A stretch of 8,175 nucleotides of DNA from contig VFKY01000110.1 of NCBI GenBank assembly GCA_009885275.1, forward strand, positions 1 through 8,175, given 5' to 3'. Origin of the DNA: Verrucomicrobiota bacterium. GTDB lineage: Bacteria > Verrucomicrobiota > Verrucomicrobiia > Verrucomicrobiales > Verrucomicrobiaceae. Position numbers and translations under genes: made by a program. Under the pieces are notes generated by a model. That model was not told the origin of the DNA. It did no database searches and saw nothing but the letters and a program-made list of their open reading frames with translations. Below, one piece after another: positions 1 through 7,333 of this stretch. Position 1 is the first letter of the stretch. The number at the start of each line of letters is the position of its first letter.

Positions 1-985
1 CACCGATGGCGAGCTCAATGACATACCCTGCCGGCATATCCTGCTTGGCAATAGCGACGACATTGACACGCGGCTCGGCTGAATTATTGAGCAGAACGGG
101 TTTTCCTGCCATGACTCGACGAATGGTTTGAGGAATCTCCAGATGACAAAGGTGATACGGACGAAGCAACGTGTAATAAGGGCCTTCACCGAGCTTGAGA
201 TAACGCAAGACTTCTGGCTGCGCATCTGGATGCTCTGCCACCAAAAAGACACCTGCAGGCAGATTTTTATTGAGGACATAATCACTGATGGGGATGCCCT
301 TGGCTTTGGCTTCAAGTCCCAGCATGATTCCTCCATCACTCAGTGTAATATCACGAGGACCAAGCATGCCACGTTGCACAATTCCAGCACCAAGACCATT
401 TGCGATGAGTGCCTGCTCGATTTGAAGTTTTGTGCCATCCGTAAAGCTCGTAACTTGAGGGATACTAATGCCATTACGACTCGCCCAATAGGCCATTTCA
501 ACAGGCTTTGGATGATGATTAAGATAACCTTTTATATTACCATAAACAACAGGCTTAAATCCCATCTGGATCGCCTCTTCATGAAGCGCTGCAAGAGAGC
601 CAGGTTGATCACCCTGAGCTTCGGTCAAGTAACCCTGCTGACAAAAATAAGAGCCCACGGTTACATGAAACTCTGAACCCATCGTAATCACAGGCAATCC
701 TGCCTTAAGCGCGGCATCAATCGCTTTACTGGCTTGAATAATATCTCCACTACATTCGACGATGATGTCCGAATTGCTCAGAACATCATCTAGAGATGAA
801 GTCAACAGGCTCGGCTCAATATTACTAACACTGTTTATAGAACGCCGAGTCAAGACTCTGGAGACAGCCATGTCACCGAAAGAACGCAGAAGCATACACA
901 GGCCTACCGCAATGAATCCAGTGCCAATGACACCTATCCGAGATGCCTTTGTTTGTGTTTTAAGAGAGTCCTTTTGCTGAAACAT
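1..985 (-). CDS. SAF-domain homoserine-dehydrogenase-like NAD(P)-dependent oxidoreductase (3' end off window)
   Basis: The frame is open from the ATG at 985 to the left edge, giving 328 residues without a stop. Residues 16-28 form a Rossmann beta-alpha turn (RIGVIGTGFIAVG), so this start leaves a short N-tail as expected. Other conserved-looking blocks are VECSGD (76-81), TEAQGDQPG (121-129), GNIKGYLN (149-156) and FTDGTKLQIEQ (181-191). From about residue 305 the VNVVAIAKQDMPAGYVIE stretch reads like the start of a SAF domain. This order matches the COG4091-type 'predicted homoserine dehydrogenase with C-terminal SAF domain'. Members are usually somewhat over 400 residues, so about 100 are probably missing. 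The family lacks the normal homoserine dehydrogenase context and its substrate is not settled; I infer a cytosolic NAD(P)-linked dehydrogenase acting on a sugar-acid-like or activated-sugar substrate. There is no Shine-Dalgarno before the ATG. A GTG lies 12 codons upstream in frame but adds nothing recognisable. Confidence 0.85.
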   Translation of the reverse strand, partial: MFQQKDSLKTQTKASRIGVIGTGFIAVGLCMLLRSFGDMAVSRVLTRRSINSVSNIEPSLLTSSLDDVLSNSDIIVECSGDIIQASKAIDAALKAGLPVITMGSEFHVTVGSYFCQQGYLTEAQGDQPGSLAALHEEAIQMGFKPVVYGNIKGYLNHHPKPVEMAYWASRNGISIPQVTSFTDGTKLQIEQALIANGLGAGIVQRGMLGPRDITLSDGGIMLGLEAKAKGIPISDYVLNKNLPAGVFLVAEHPDAQPEVLRYLKLGEGPYYTLLRPYHLCHLEIPQTIRRVMAGKPVLLNNSAEPRVNVVAIAKQDMPAGYVIELAIG

Positions 986-1108
986 TATAATTACATGTGT
1001 GATCTGTCTTTCTGAACACACCTTTCAAAGCATTATATTGCCCGACTGCAAGAAATAGCATCACAAGAGTGCATCTAATTTACAGTCCTACAGTTGTATA
1101 ATACAGAA
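986..1108. other. Intergenic gap between two minus-strand genes
   Basis: The 123 bases separate the stop of the glycosyltransferase (TGA at 1111-1109) from the ATG of the oxidoreductase. I see no hairpin followed by a T-run, so no intrinsic terminator for the glycosyltransferase, and no small ORF. The gap is AT-rich, with a short tandem similarity (tacagtcc / tacagttg at 1081-1096) and TATAAT strings on both strands. Read-through from the upstream gene is therefore possible. Confidence 0.5.
1032..1037 (-). promoter_or_regulatory. Possible -10 box for the SAF oxidoreductase gene
   Basis: On the minus strand this hexamer reads TATAAT, a perfect sigma-70 -10 match, about 47 bases before the ATG at 985. 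At 16-18 bases upstream there is only TGCTAT-like sequence, a poor -35. A promoter here would uncouple the oxidoreductase from the glycosyltransferase gene upstream. Chance occurrence in this AT-rich gap is quite possible. Confidence 0.22.
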
Positions 1109-3031
1109 TCAGGGATGCTTATCCTTATACCGATATACTTCTCGTGTGGTGTAGGGAAGAAGACCTGGAAAGCTTTTTATGTGCTCAAATTTTGAGGTAT
1201 CCTCAAGCACATTACATACCGCCTCTAAATCCTTACTGGAGCGAACAAAACTCATGAACCCAACGTTCATATAAAGCTTTTTGGAAGTGCGATCAGCTTG
1301 ATCCATGAGCGCCTGTAACTCTGTGACATCCTTGATCCGATAAAGTGCAGGATCATAGCCTTCGGTGAACATGAGAAGTCCACCGCTGATGACTTCTTTT
1401 TCAAAATCTGGATTCCGAAGATTGGTGATGTTGCGATAGGAAGCAACCGATTCGCGTGAAGCTTCCAGAGGATATGCCCTCAAGTGATGACGAGGTACCC
1501 AAGTAATAAATAGAAACAACAAAAATGACACTCCCATGATGAGTGATGCGGCTCTTTTATGCCATTGCACCAACCCTTGAAAAGCGCCCGCCATGAGAAC
1601 AAGCAACCCCGGCAGGAATGGGACAAGATACCAGTCGTAAGGACGATGATTTCCAACAAATGCATGCAAAACCATCAAAAGCGGACCTCCAAGAATTAGC
1701 GCCAGCAAGGCTCGCTGATTTCGATCACAACCCAGTTTGTAAACACCGTACATCAGTAGCCCAATGAACATTATCATTCCTGTGACGCGTAGGATTGACA
1801 AGTTATCCAAGGAAAGAGTCAGGGCAAAACGTAACGGGTTGTTTTCATCAAGCACTGGAATCCAAGGTTGGCCAAAAAACCAGGCGCTTAAGGAATTTTG
1901 CCACCAGAGAGTATCCATGATTCCATGTATCTCGCCCTTCGCCATAAACTCCAATAACTGTGGCCAACAAGGCGTTAAATAAGCCAGTATGACGACAATG
2001 GTCAGCATGTTACCACTTAGCCAACGAGCCAACAACAACCAGCGAGCCGCCATGGTAAGCCGACGATCCAACAAGCTGACAAATATCATCAAGTTTAATG
2101 CTGCCAGCAGATAAACACTTTGAAAATTACTCCACAGGATAAAAAACTGCCCTAATCCTAACAACACCCACCAGCGCCAACGCCCTGTTTGTACAGCCTT
2201 ACCCGTAATCCCCATCAACGCCGTGATGCCAAGCATAACCAAGCCGTAACCTCGCCCATCAACCCCAAAGCGGACAAACCACGGATGAACAGTGAAATAC
2301 AAGACCGTCCACCAACCATTCAATCCCCATACACGCAAGGACCACATCATCATTAACAAAGTCAATAGACCGGCTAAAAATACCGGGGCCCGCAGCAACG
2401 CTTCACTGAACCAGGGGGCTTCCGCATCAGTCGTCTTCTGAAAAAAAGTCTCATGACTCAAACGGGCAAAAAAGCTATACCCAAGATGATTCGTCGGCTT
2501 ACGCATACTCCATAGAGTCGTCGTCCATGAGCGCGGTTCTATTTTGATCGATCCATCAGGCTGCCTCTCGACATCATCGAGAATGAACCGACTGGCATTG
2601 AATTCTTCATCGCCCCACATGGACTGAAAAAGTCGTGGTCCATTTTGCCAAGACGCATAGACAAGTAAAAGGACACAGACAGCAGTCTGTGTACGCGACC
2701 AATATTTGATTTCGGGTTTATCGAGAAATTGCATACCGCTTTTTCTCCGGCGTCCCAACCACGGGCTTGCCATGGTAAGCGCCCCAACCAACACGAGATT
2801 TATCTGCAATCCCTTATATAGCCACACAGGCACATAAGACTCTGTGGGAATAGTCTTGCCCTCCATTTTGCGTTTCTCAATCGCTCTCTCCGCTTTGATG
2901 GGACGTGGCACTGCCAATATTACAGCCAGCAATGTCATGAAAATCAGCATGCAACTGATGATAAAGATGCGTGACTCGCGAAAGGGTATGCGGCTAATCA
3001 AAGAAGACATGTGTAACGGAGATAAAGACAT
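1109..3031 (-). CDS. GT-C family membrane glycosyltransferase (GT39/ArnT-like)
   Basis: This is a polytopic inner-membrane protein of 640 residues counted from the first in-frame ATG (3031). The likely role is transfer of a sugar from a polyprenyl-phosphate donor to an acceptor on the periplasmic side. Hydrophobic segments lie at about 22-42, 68-92 and 114-128. They are followed by the loop motif MWGDEEFNA with acidic residues D141, E142 and E143, the expected catalytic DE site of GT-C enzymes. A block at 249-264 (HPWFVRFGVDGRGYGL) matches the conserved 'hP...ryG.d.RgY' pattern of the PMT_2/GT39 group. Further membrane helices run to about residue 511, then a soluble C-terminal tail of about 125 residues. 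Two membrane segments precede the helix before the DE loop, one or two more than in compact relatives. The reading frame stays open to a GTG at 3211 (700 residues), but the extra N-terminus is Arg-rich and resembles nothing I know. ATG at 3010 is another candidate, and none has a good Shine-Dalgarno. Sugar and acceptor are unknown. Confidence 0.8.
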   Translation of the reverse strand: MSLSPLHMSSLISRIPFRESRIFIISCMLIFMTLLAVILAVPRPIKAERAIEKRKMEGKTIPTESYVPVWLYKGLQINLVLVGALTMASPWLGRRRKSGMQFLDKPEIKYWSRTQTAVCVLLLVYASWQNGPRLFQSMWGDEEFNASRFILDDVERQPDGSIKIEPRSWTTTLWSMRKPTNHLGYSFFARLSHETFFQKTTDAEAPWFSEALLRAPVFLAGLLTLLMMMWSLRVWGLNGWWTVLYFTVHPWFVRFGVDGRGYGLVMLGITALMGITGKAVQTGRWRWWVLLGLGQFFILWSNFQSVYLLAALNLMIFVSLLDRRLTMAARWLLLARWLSGNMLTIVVILAYLTPCWPQLLEFMAKGEIHGIMDTLWWQNSLSAWFFGQPWIPVLDENNPLRFALTLSLDNLSILRVTGMIMFIGLLMYGVYKLGCDRNQRALLALILGGPLLMVLHAFVGNHRPYDWYLVPFLPGLLVLMAGAFQGLVQWHKRAASLIMGVSFLLFLFITWVPRHHLRAYPLEASRESVASYRNITNLRNPDFEKEVISGGLLMFTEGYDPALYRIKDVTELQALMDQADRTSKKLYMNVGFMSFVRSSKDLEAVCNVLEDTSKFEHIKSFPGLLPYTTREVYRYKDKHP

Positions 3032-3211
3032 GGCAAGGCTAAAACCATAACGCAAGCGATCAGTCCAGAACAGCAAAAGAAACCCGTTGCCGACTGCAAA
3101 TGCCACGCTAGCATGCAATCCATGTCTCCTGCCGCGAACATACGGCTTATCCGAATTATCAAGGGCTTCCTCAGCGCCTAAGGTGCGCTGTTGTTCTGGA
3201 AGCCCCTTCAC

Positions 3212-3306
3212 TTCTGTTATTACCCGCTGTCGCTGGGCATAGCCTTCTCAAAGAAGCTATACCAACACAGGATAAATTTCACACTATCAATCCATCTATC
3301 TCTATC
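3212..3306. promoter_or_regulatory. Divergent intergenic region between the glycosyltransferase and cimA
   Basis: These 95 bases must hold the cimA promoter. If the glycosyltransferase starts at 3031 or 3010, its upstream region extends down to there. Weak -10-like strings occur on the plus strand (ctatacc near 3257, gataaat at 3271-3277) without a good -35 at standard distance. An imperfect palindrome at 3241-3258 (agccttctcaaagaagct) could be an operator half-site pair, but its core is only five base pairs. There is no leader peptide, T-box-like structure or attenuator ahead of cimA. The bases before the cimA ATG (atctctatc) contain no Shine-Dalgarno. Confidence 0.45.
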
Positions 3307-4875
3307 ATGTCATCTCAAGTTACTCTCTACGACACCACTCTTCGTGACGGCACCCAGGGCGAAGGCGTCAACTTTAGCTCCAAAGATAAGCTGCGCATCG
3401 CTCATGAACTCGACGCCTTTGGTGTTCACTACATCGAAGGAGGTTGGCCTGGATCCAATCCCAAGGATGTAGAGTTCTTTGAACTCGCGAAAAAAGAAAC
3501 CTTCAAGCATGCCAAAATTGCCGCCTTTGGCAGTACCCGCCGCGCAGATCTAGCCGTAGAAAACGACCCTCAAGTGCGCATGCTATTGGATGCAGAAACG
3601 CCCGTGGTCACCTTTTACGGCAAAAGCTGGTTGCTTCATGTCACCGAAGTTCTGCGCACCACTCCTGAAGAAAATTGCGCGATGATCCGTGATACTGTTC
3701 GATACTGCAAAGAAGCTGGACGGGAAGTGTTGTATGACGCAGAGCATTTCTTTGATGGCTTCAAAGATGAACCTGTGTATGCCCTTTCCACCTTACAGGC
3801 CGCTCTCGAAGGCGGCGCTGATGCCTTGATCCTTTGTGAAACGAACGGTGGATGCCTGCCCCATGAAATCGCTGACATCGTCACCAAAGTTCAAGCGCAT
3901 TTTCCTGGAACTAAGATCGGCATTCACTCCCATGATGATGGTGGTTGTGGCGTTGCCAACGCTCTCGCGGCCATCCGCGCAGGTGCTGTGCAGGTTCAAG
4001 GCACGATAAATGGTTACGGTGAACGTACCGGCAACTGCAACCTCACGACGGTGATCCCAAACCTCCAGCTCAAAATGGGCATCCCTGTTGTTCCCGACCT
4101 GACAAAGCTTACAGCTCTGTCCAAGTATGTGGATGACGTTGCAAATCTGCCTCATTTTAATCGCGCTCCCTTCGTAGGCAGTACTGCATTCTCTCATAAG
4201 GGAGGCACCCATGTGAATGCGGTGCAGAAGATCGCACGAAGCTACGAGCACGTCCAACCCACCAGCGTAGGTAATAGGCAGGTTGTTCTCATCAGCGATT
4301 TGTCAGGTCAGGACAATATCCTCCATAAGGCAACCGAACTTGGACTTACTTTAAAGCGTGGCACTCCTGAAGTGAAACGAATCCTCGATGTCGTAAAACA
4401 ACGTGAGAATGATGGTTACGAATACGAAACTGCGGATGCATCCATGGAGCTCCTCATCCGGAAAGAGCTAGGGGAATATAAACCCTTCTTCACCCTCCTC
4501 GAATATCACACCTCGCACCGTACACACGGTGAGCGCGGCTTTGAACCTTGTGAAGCCACCGTAAAACTTGAGCTCAACGGGGAACGTGTTTACACCGTGG
4601 AAGAAGGTGATGGCCCGGTAAATGCTCTTGATTGTGCCTTACGAAAGGCTCTTTCACATGCGTATCCAGAACTAGCTCAAGTTTCGCTGATCGATTACAA
4701 AGTTCGCATCATCGACAGCAAAAACGGCACCGCCGCCAAAACCCGCGTCATCATCGAGAGCACTGATGGCACCAACCATTGGGGCAATGTCGGTTCCAGC
4801 TTCAATATCATTGACGCCAGTTGGGAAGCACTGGTTGAGAGTCTGGAATACTTCCTCACCAAGAAGCGCGCATAA
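3307..4875 (+). CDS. cimA: (R)-citramalate synthase
   Basis: The enzyme condenses pyruvate with acetyl-CoA to (R)-citramalate, the first step of the threonine-independent route to 2-oxobutyrate and isoleucine; it is cytosolic. It has 522 residues, normal for the long CimA type. The TIM barrel begins at once with TLYDTTLRDG (6-15), carrying R13 and the metal-binding D14. GGWPGSNPKD (45-54), YGKSW (104-108) and YDAEHFFDG (143-151) are characteristic of citramalate synthase rather than isopropylmalate synthase or homocitrate synthase. HSHDD (207-211) supplies H207 and H209 as metal ligands, and GYGERTGNCNL (236-246) supplies the last ligand, N243. About 275-360 are the linker subdomains, and about 360-522 the LeuA-type C-terminal regulatory domain, expected to bind isoleucine as feedback inhibitor. 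The start is fixed by the family N-terminus; no Shine-Dalgarno is visible. It stands alone: no leuB, leuC, leuD or ilv genes flank it, and a strong terminator follows. Confidence 0.93.
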   Translation: MSSQVTLYDTTLRDGTQGEGVNFSSKDKLRIAHELDAFGVHYIEGGWPGSNPKDVEFFELAKKETFKHAKIAAFGSTRRADLAVENDPQVRMLLDAETPVVTFYGKSWLLHVTEVLRTTPEENCAMIRDTVRYCKEAGREVLYDAEHFFDGFKDEPVYALSTLQAALEGGADALILCETNGGCLPHEIADIVTKVQAHFPGTKIGIHSHDDGGCGVANALAAIRAGAVQVQGTINGYGERTGNCNLTTVIPNLQLKMGIPVVPDLTKLTALSKYVDDVANLPHFNRAPFVGSTAFSHKGGTHVNAVQKIARSYEHVQPTSVGNRQVVLISDLSGQDNILHKATELGLTLKRGTPEVKRILDVVKQRENDGYEYETADASMELLIRKELGEYKPFFTLLEYHTSHRTHGERGFEPCEATVKLELNGERVYTVEEGDGPVNALDCALRKALSHAYPELAQVSLIDYKVRIIDSKNGTAAKTRVIIESTDGTNHWGNVGSSFNIIDASWEALVESLEYFLTKKRA

Positions 4876-4892
4876 ATTGAATTGATTGTGAG

Positions 4893-4923
4893 CCATCTTG
4901 CTGCGAGGCAAGATGGATTTTTT
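4893..4923 (+). terminator. Intrinsic terminator after cimA
   Basis: A perfect 9-bp stem (ccatcttgc at 4893-4901 pairing with gcaagatgg at 4908-4916) closes a six-base loop and is followed by A and six T (4918-4923). It begins 18 bases after the cimA stop. It ends cimA transcription and lies wholly before the ATG at 4967, so the next gene needs its own promoter. It also rules against the in-frame TTG at 4898 as a start. Confidence 0.9.
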
Positions 4924-4966
4924 CTACTCTATTGCAATTACTACCAACATCGATACAAGTTCATTT

Positions 4967-6463
4967 ATGAAGGCCCTTCACCATCTTTTGTTGCTGCTTT
5001 GTCTGTTGGGTTTTTGCCAAAAGCTTCAAGCTGCCAATCAAAAAAATACCCCTTATTTCGGAATCCACGTCGTCGATGAGGAAACGGGGCGAGGCGTGCC
5101 CTTAATTGAATTGCGCACCGTCAACGATATCCGCAGCGTAACTGACAATGCAGGCTGGATTGCATTCCTCGAGCCTGGTTTGATGGAACGGGAAGTTTTT
5201 TTCTATGTCAGCGGTCCGGGATATGAAAAAAATAAAGACGGCTTTGGGTATGTCGGGGTGCGCTTGACCACGAAAGCTGGAGAAACTACCACGGTTAAAA
5301 TCAAACGAAAAAATATTGCGGAACGTGTAGGGAGGCTAACGGGACAGGGGATCTATCGCGATTCAGAACTGCTGGGACTGCCATGCCCAGTTTCCAATCT
5401 CAGCACCGAAGTCATGGGGCAGGATTCCGTGCAAGCCACACCTTATCGTGGAAAAATTTTCTGGCTCTGGGGTGACACCAATGTGCCGCAATATCCTTTG
5501 GGAAACTATCAGACAACCTCCGCATTCACTCCGCTGACATTGAAGCCAGAAGATGGCATAAAATTTGATTATCTCACCGATCTTCAAAACCCATCACACA
5601 TCAGACATATGCTTCCACTTAAAGAGCAGGGTGCAGTCTGGCTTTTCGGCTTGTTGACGGTGAAGGATGCCAAGGGGGATGAAACTCTACTCGCCCATTA
5701 CGGGCGGCATCAGGGACTGGCCTCCATGGAGGAACACGGTATCGTGCGATTTAATGATGCCAGCGGCGTCTTTGAAAAAGTGGTTTCACTCGACATTAAA
5801 GAAAAATGGCGATTCCCACGAGGGCATGCCGTTAAAGTTAAAGAGGAAGAGGGTGAGTTCTATTATTTCGCCGCACCATTCTTCTACACACGAGTCAAAG
5901 CAACCTATGAGGACGTCATTAATCCTGCCAGTTATCAAAGCTTAAAATACAGTGATGTCACACTGCAATGGCATTGGCAACGGGGACTCGCAGCCACCAC
6001 ACAATCAGATGAAATGGCTTTAATCAGTACAGGGGGAATGTCCCCCGGACCGGCCCGCTATTCTCTCAAGGATGTTGATACTGGCAAGCCTGTAAAACTA
6101 CATACTGCGTCCATCCAATGGAATGTCTGGAAGAACTGCTGGGTACTCATTGGTGTGCAAAGTGGCAACAAAGAAGATCCATCCCCTCTCGGTGAAGTCT
6201 GGTATGCGGAAGCCGATAAACTGCAAGGCCCTTGGTCAAAAGCAGTGAAGGTCGCTTCACATCCGAGATACAGTTTCTACAATACTATCCATCATGGATT
6301 TCTTGATTCCGAAGACGGAAAAATTATCTACTTCGAGGGCACTTACACCTTGGAGTTTTCTGGAAACCCACTTGCGCCGGCACGCTATGATTATAATCAG
6401 CTAATGTATCGTCTCGACTTGAGCGACAAGCGACTCGATGTCCTACGTACACCGAAACACTGA
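4967..6463 (+). CDS. Exported protein of unknown function, probable beta-propeller with N-terminal beta-sandwich-like domain
   Basis: The ATG at 4967 gives 498 residues and opens with a clear Sec signal peptide: MKAL, a Leu-rich core (7-15) and likely cleavage after LQA (about residue 22). A Cys in LGFC does not make a proper lipobox. Residues 29-115 look like a carboxypeptidase-regulatory-like beta-sandwich (HVVDEETGRGVPLIEL, then TDNAGWIAF). After GQGIYRDSELLG (126-137) comes a region rich in beta strands with propeller-like blades: GKIFWLWGDTN (162-172), AVWLFGLL (223-230), RGHAVKV (285-291), GEFYYFAAPFF (296-306), LGEVWYAEADKLQGPWS (408-424) and KIIYFEGTYTLEF (452-464). The WGDTN and 'evWYAeadkl.GPWs' patterns recall DUF4185 or GH43/GH117-like five-bladed propellers, but I cannot place active-site acids with confidence, so no enzymatic role is claimed. 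It probably acts in the periplasm or outside the cell. An in-frame TTG at 4898 would lengthen it but lies inside the cimA terminator. A weak promoter candidate is ttgcaa at 4932-4937 with tacaag at 4954-4959. No Shine-Dalgarno is visible. Confidence 0.8.
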   Translation: MKALHHLLLLLCLLGFCQKLQAANQKNTPYFGIHVVDEETGRGVPLIELRTVNDIRSVTDNAGWIAFLEPGLMEREVFFYVSGPGYEKNKDGFGYVGVRLTTKAGETTTVKIKRKNIAERVGRLTGQGIYRDSELLGLPCPVSNLSTEVMGQDSVQATPYRGKIFWLWGDTNVPQYPLGNYQTTSAFTPLTLKPEDGIKFDYLTDLQNPSHIRHMLPLKEQGAVWLFGLLTVKDAKGDETLLAHYGRHQGLASMEEHGIVRFNDASGVFEKVVSLDIKEKWRFPRGHAVKVKEEEGEFYYFAAPFFYTRVKATYEDVINPASYQSLKYSDVTLQWHWQRGLAATTQSDEMALISTGGMSPGPARYSLKDVDTGKPVKLHTASIQWNVWKNCWVLIGVQSGNKEDPSPLGEVWYAEADKLQGPWSKAVKVASHPRYSFYNTIHHGFLDSEDGKIIYFEGTYTLEFSGNPLAPARYDYNQLMYRLDLSDKRLDVLRTPKH

Positions 6464-6481
6464 TCAAGCGATGTCAGTGTT
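6456..6481. terminator. Hairpin spanning the convergent stop codons, possible bidirectional terminator
   Basis: Bases 6456-6463 (aacactga) are perfectly complementary to 6474-6481 (tcagtgtt), an 8-bp stem with a ten-base loop (6464-6473). The left arm contains the plus-strand stop TGA (6461-6463), and the minus-strand stop (6464-6466) sits in the loop. No real T-run follows on either strand, only ttactta on plus and gtttcgg on minus. It could act as a weak or Rho-assisted terminator, or limit read-through between the converging genes. Confidence 0.4.
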
Positions 6482-7333
6482 ACTTATGTCAAAGCAGGCA
6501 ATCTCCGGGGGACAAAAAAACCGAACATGATAATGCACCGTACCAATGCCGCGGTTCACATGAAGCTTGAGTTTTTTGACATCATAAAAACCCGCTTCGT
6601 AGTTTTTTCCAAAGGAAGGCAACCGCAAAGCCCCAAGTAACGGAAGCCGAACCTGTCCTCCATGCGTATGGCCAGAGAACTGCATCACTGCCCTTTCATC
6701 ATAGGCAAGCTGATCTGCAAAATCTGGTTCATGCACGAGCACCAGTGCTCGCTCATTCGCTTTCAAACCGCTGGCCACACGATCCCAGTTTGGTCTGCCA
6801 CTCCAGACACTATTCAGACCGGCAATGATCAACTCTCCATCCCCACATACGACGCGAGTGTGTTCATTCATGAGCACCTCAACGCCCTTTGATATAAGTG
6901 CTTTTCGAACCCTGAGAGGATCATCCCAAAAATCATGATTACCAAGGCTGGCGTAAATTCCAACTTTTGCACGCAAGCCTCCGAGCGCTTCTGCTAGGTC
7001 ATTCATCCGATCGCTGGTGTTGGAAATGTAATCGCCTGTGAGCAAAACAACATCTGGATTTAGAGCGTTGGCTTGTCGCACACACTCGTTGATGTAGTCG
7101 GTTTCATAGAGTGGGTCGAAATGAAAATCGGTGAGCGACACCGCACGCAACTTACTTGGAGCGTGCTCCCCCAATGCCAGCTGCACTTCATGCTTCTCGA
7201 TAACTACTCGATGCCTTTCCAGCATAGAGCCGTAAGCATAGGAACTGCTGCTGCCAATCAACATGGGAGCGTACCCCCACTTCAAACGAGTGAGAAAAGC
7301 GCGCCTATTTTCCGATGCTCGTTCAGTTGTCAC
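6464..7333 (-). CDS. YkuE-like calcineurin-type metallophosphoesterase with Tat-like signal
   Basis: The protein has 289 residues and carries the full dinuclear-metal signature of calcineurin-like phosphoesterases. This comprises LTDFHFD (67-73; D69, H71), LLTGDY (97-102; D101), LGNHDF (130-135; N132, H133), VLVHEPD (198-204; H201) and FSGHTHGGQ (219-227; H222, H224). The C-terminal RFFCPPEI (271-278) is typical of the YkuE/LpxG-like subgroup, whose characterised members act on lipid-linked or nucleotide-sugar phosphodiesters. The N-terminus has NRRAFLTRL (9-17) followed by a moderately hydrophobic stretch, resembling a twin-arginine signal; Bacillus YkuE is a Tat substrate. I infer export or membrane attachment with phosphohydrolase activity; the substrate is unknown. 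The GTG start at 7333 shares four bases (GTGA) with the stop of the upstream PQQ-repeat gene, which strongly supports it and implies translational coupling. The stop directly abuts the stop of the convergent gene. Confidence 0.9.
   Translation of the reverse strand: MTTERASENRRAFLTRLKWGYAPMLIGSSSSYAYGSMLERHRVVIEKHEVQLALGEHAPSKLRAVSLTDFHFDPLYETDYINECVRQANALNPDVVLLTGDYISNTSDRMNDLAEALGGLRAKVGIYASLGNHDFWDDPLRVRKALISKGVEVLMNEHTRVVCGDGELIIAGLNSVWSGRPNWDRVASGLKANERALVLVHEPDFADQLAYDERAVMQFSGHTHGGQVRLPLLGALRLPSFGKNYEAGFYDVKKLKLHVNRGIGTVHYHVRFFCPPEIACFDISNTDIA
7330..7333 (-). other. GTGA stop-start overlap (translational coupling)
   Basis: On the minus strand the GTG start of the phosphoesterase (7333-7331) overlaps the TGA stop of the PQQ-repeat gene (7332-7330). 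Only a weak AGGT lies a few bases upstream, so re-initiation by ribosomes finishing the upstream gene is the likely mode of translation. Confidence 0.85.

Noticed and set aside
128..676. 182-residue plus-strand open frame starting in the first 700 bases
   Set aside because: It lies wholly opposite the SAF oxidoreductase, whose frame carries clear family motifs; the plus-strand translation has no recognisable domain and an odd composition.
1081..1108. Short tandem-like tacagtcc/tacagttg and a plus-strand TATAAT as a repeat or promoter
   Set aside because: Two imperfect 8-base copies are not a meaningful repeat, and a plus-strand promoter here would drive only antisense RNA into the glycosyltransferase gene.
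3241..3258. Imperfect palindrome agccttctcaaagaagct as an operator or terminator
   Set aside because: The uninterrupted stem is only five base pairs with no T-run; it could easily be chance, so it is only mentioned in the intergenic entry.
3793..4257. 154-residue minus-strand open frame inside cimA
   Set aside because: It is a shadow of the highly conserved cimA barrel and has no recognisable motif.
4898..4966. TTG-initiated N-terminal extension of the propeller protein
   Set aside because: The TTG lies in the stem of the cimA terminator, and the ATG at 4967 is followed at once by a normal signal peptide.
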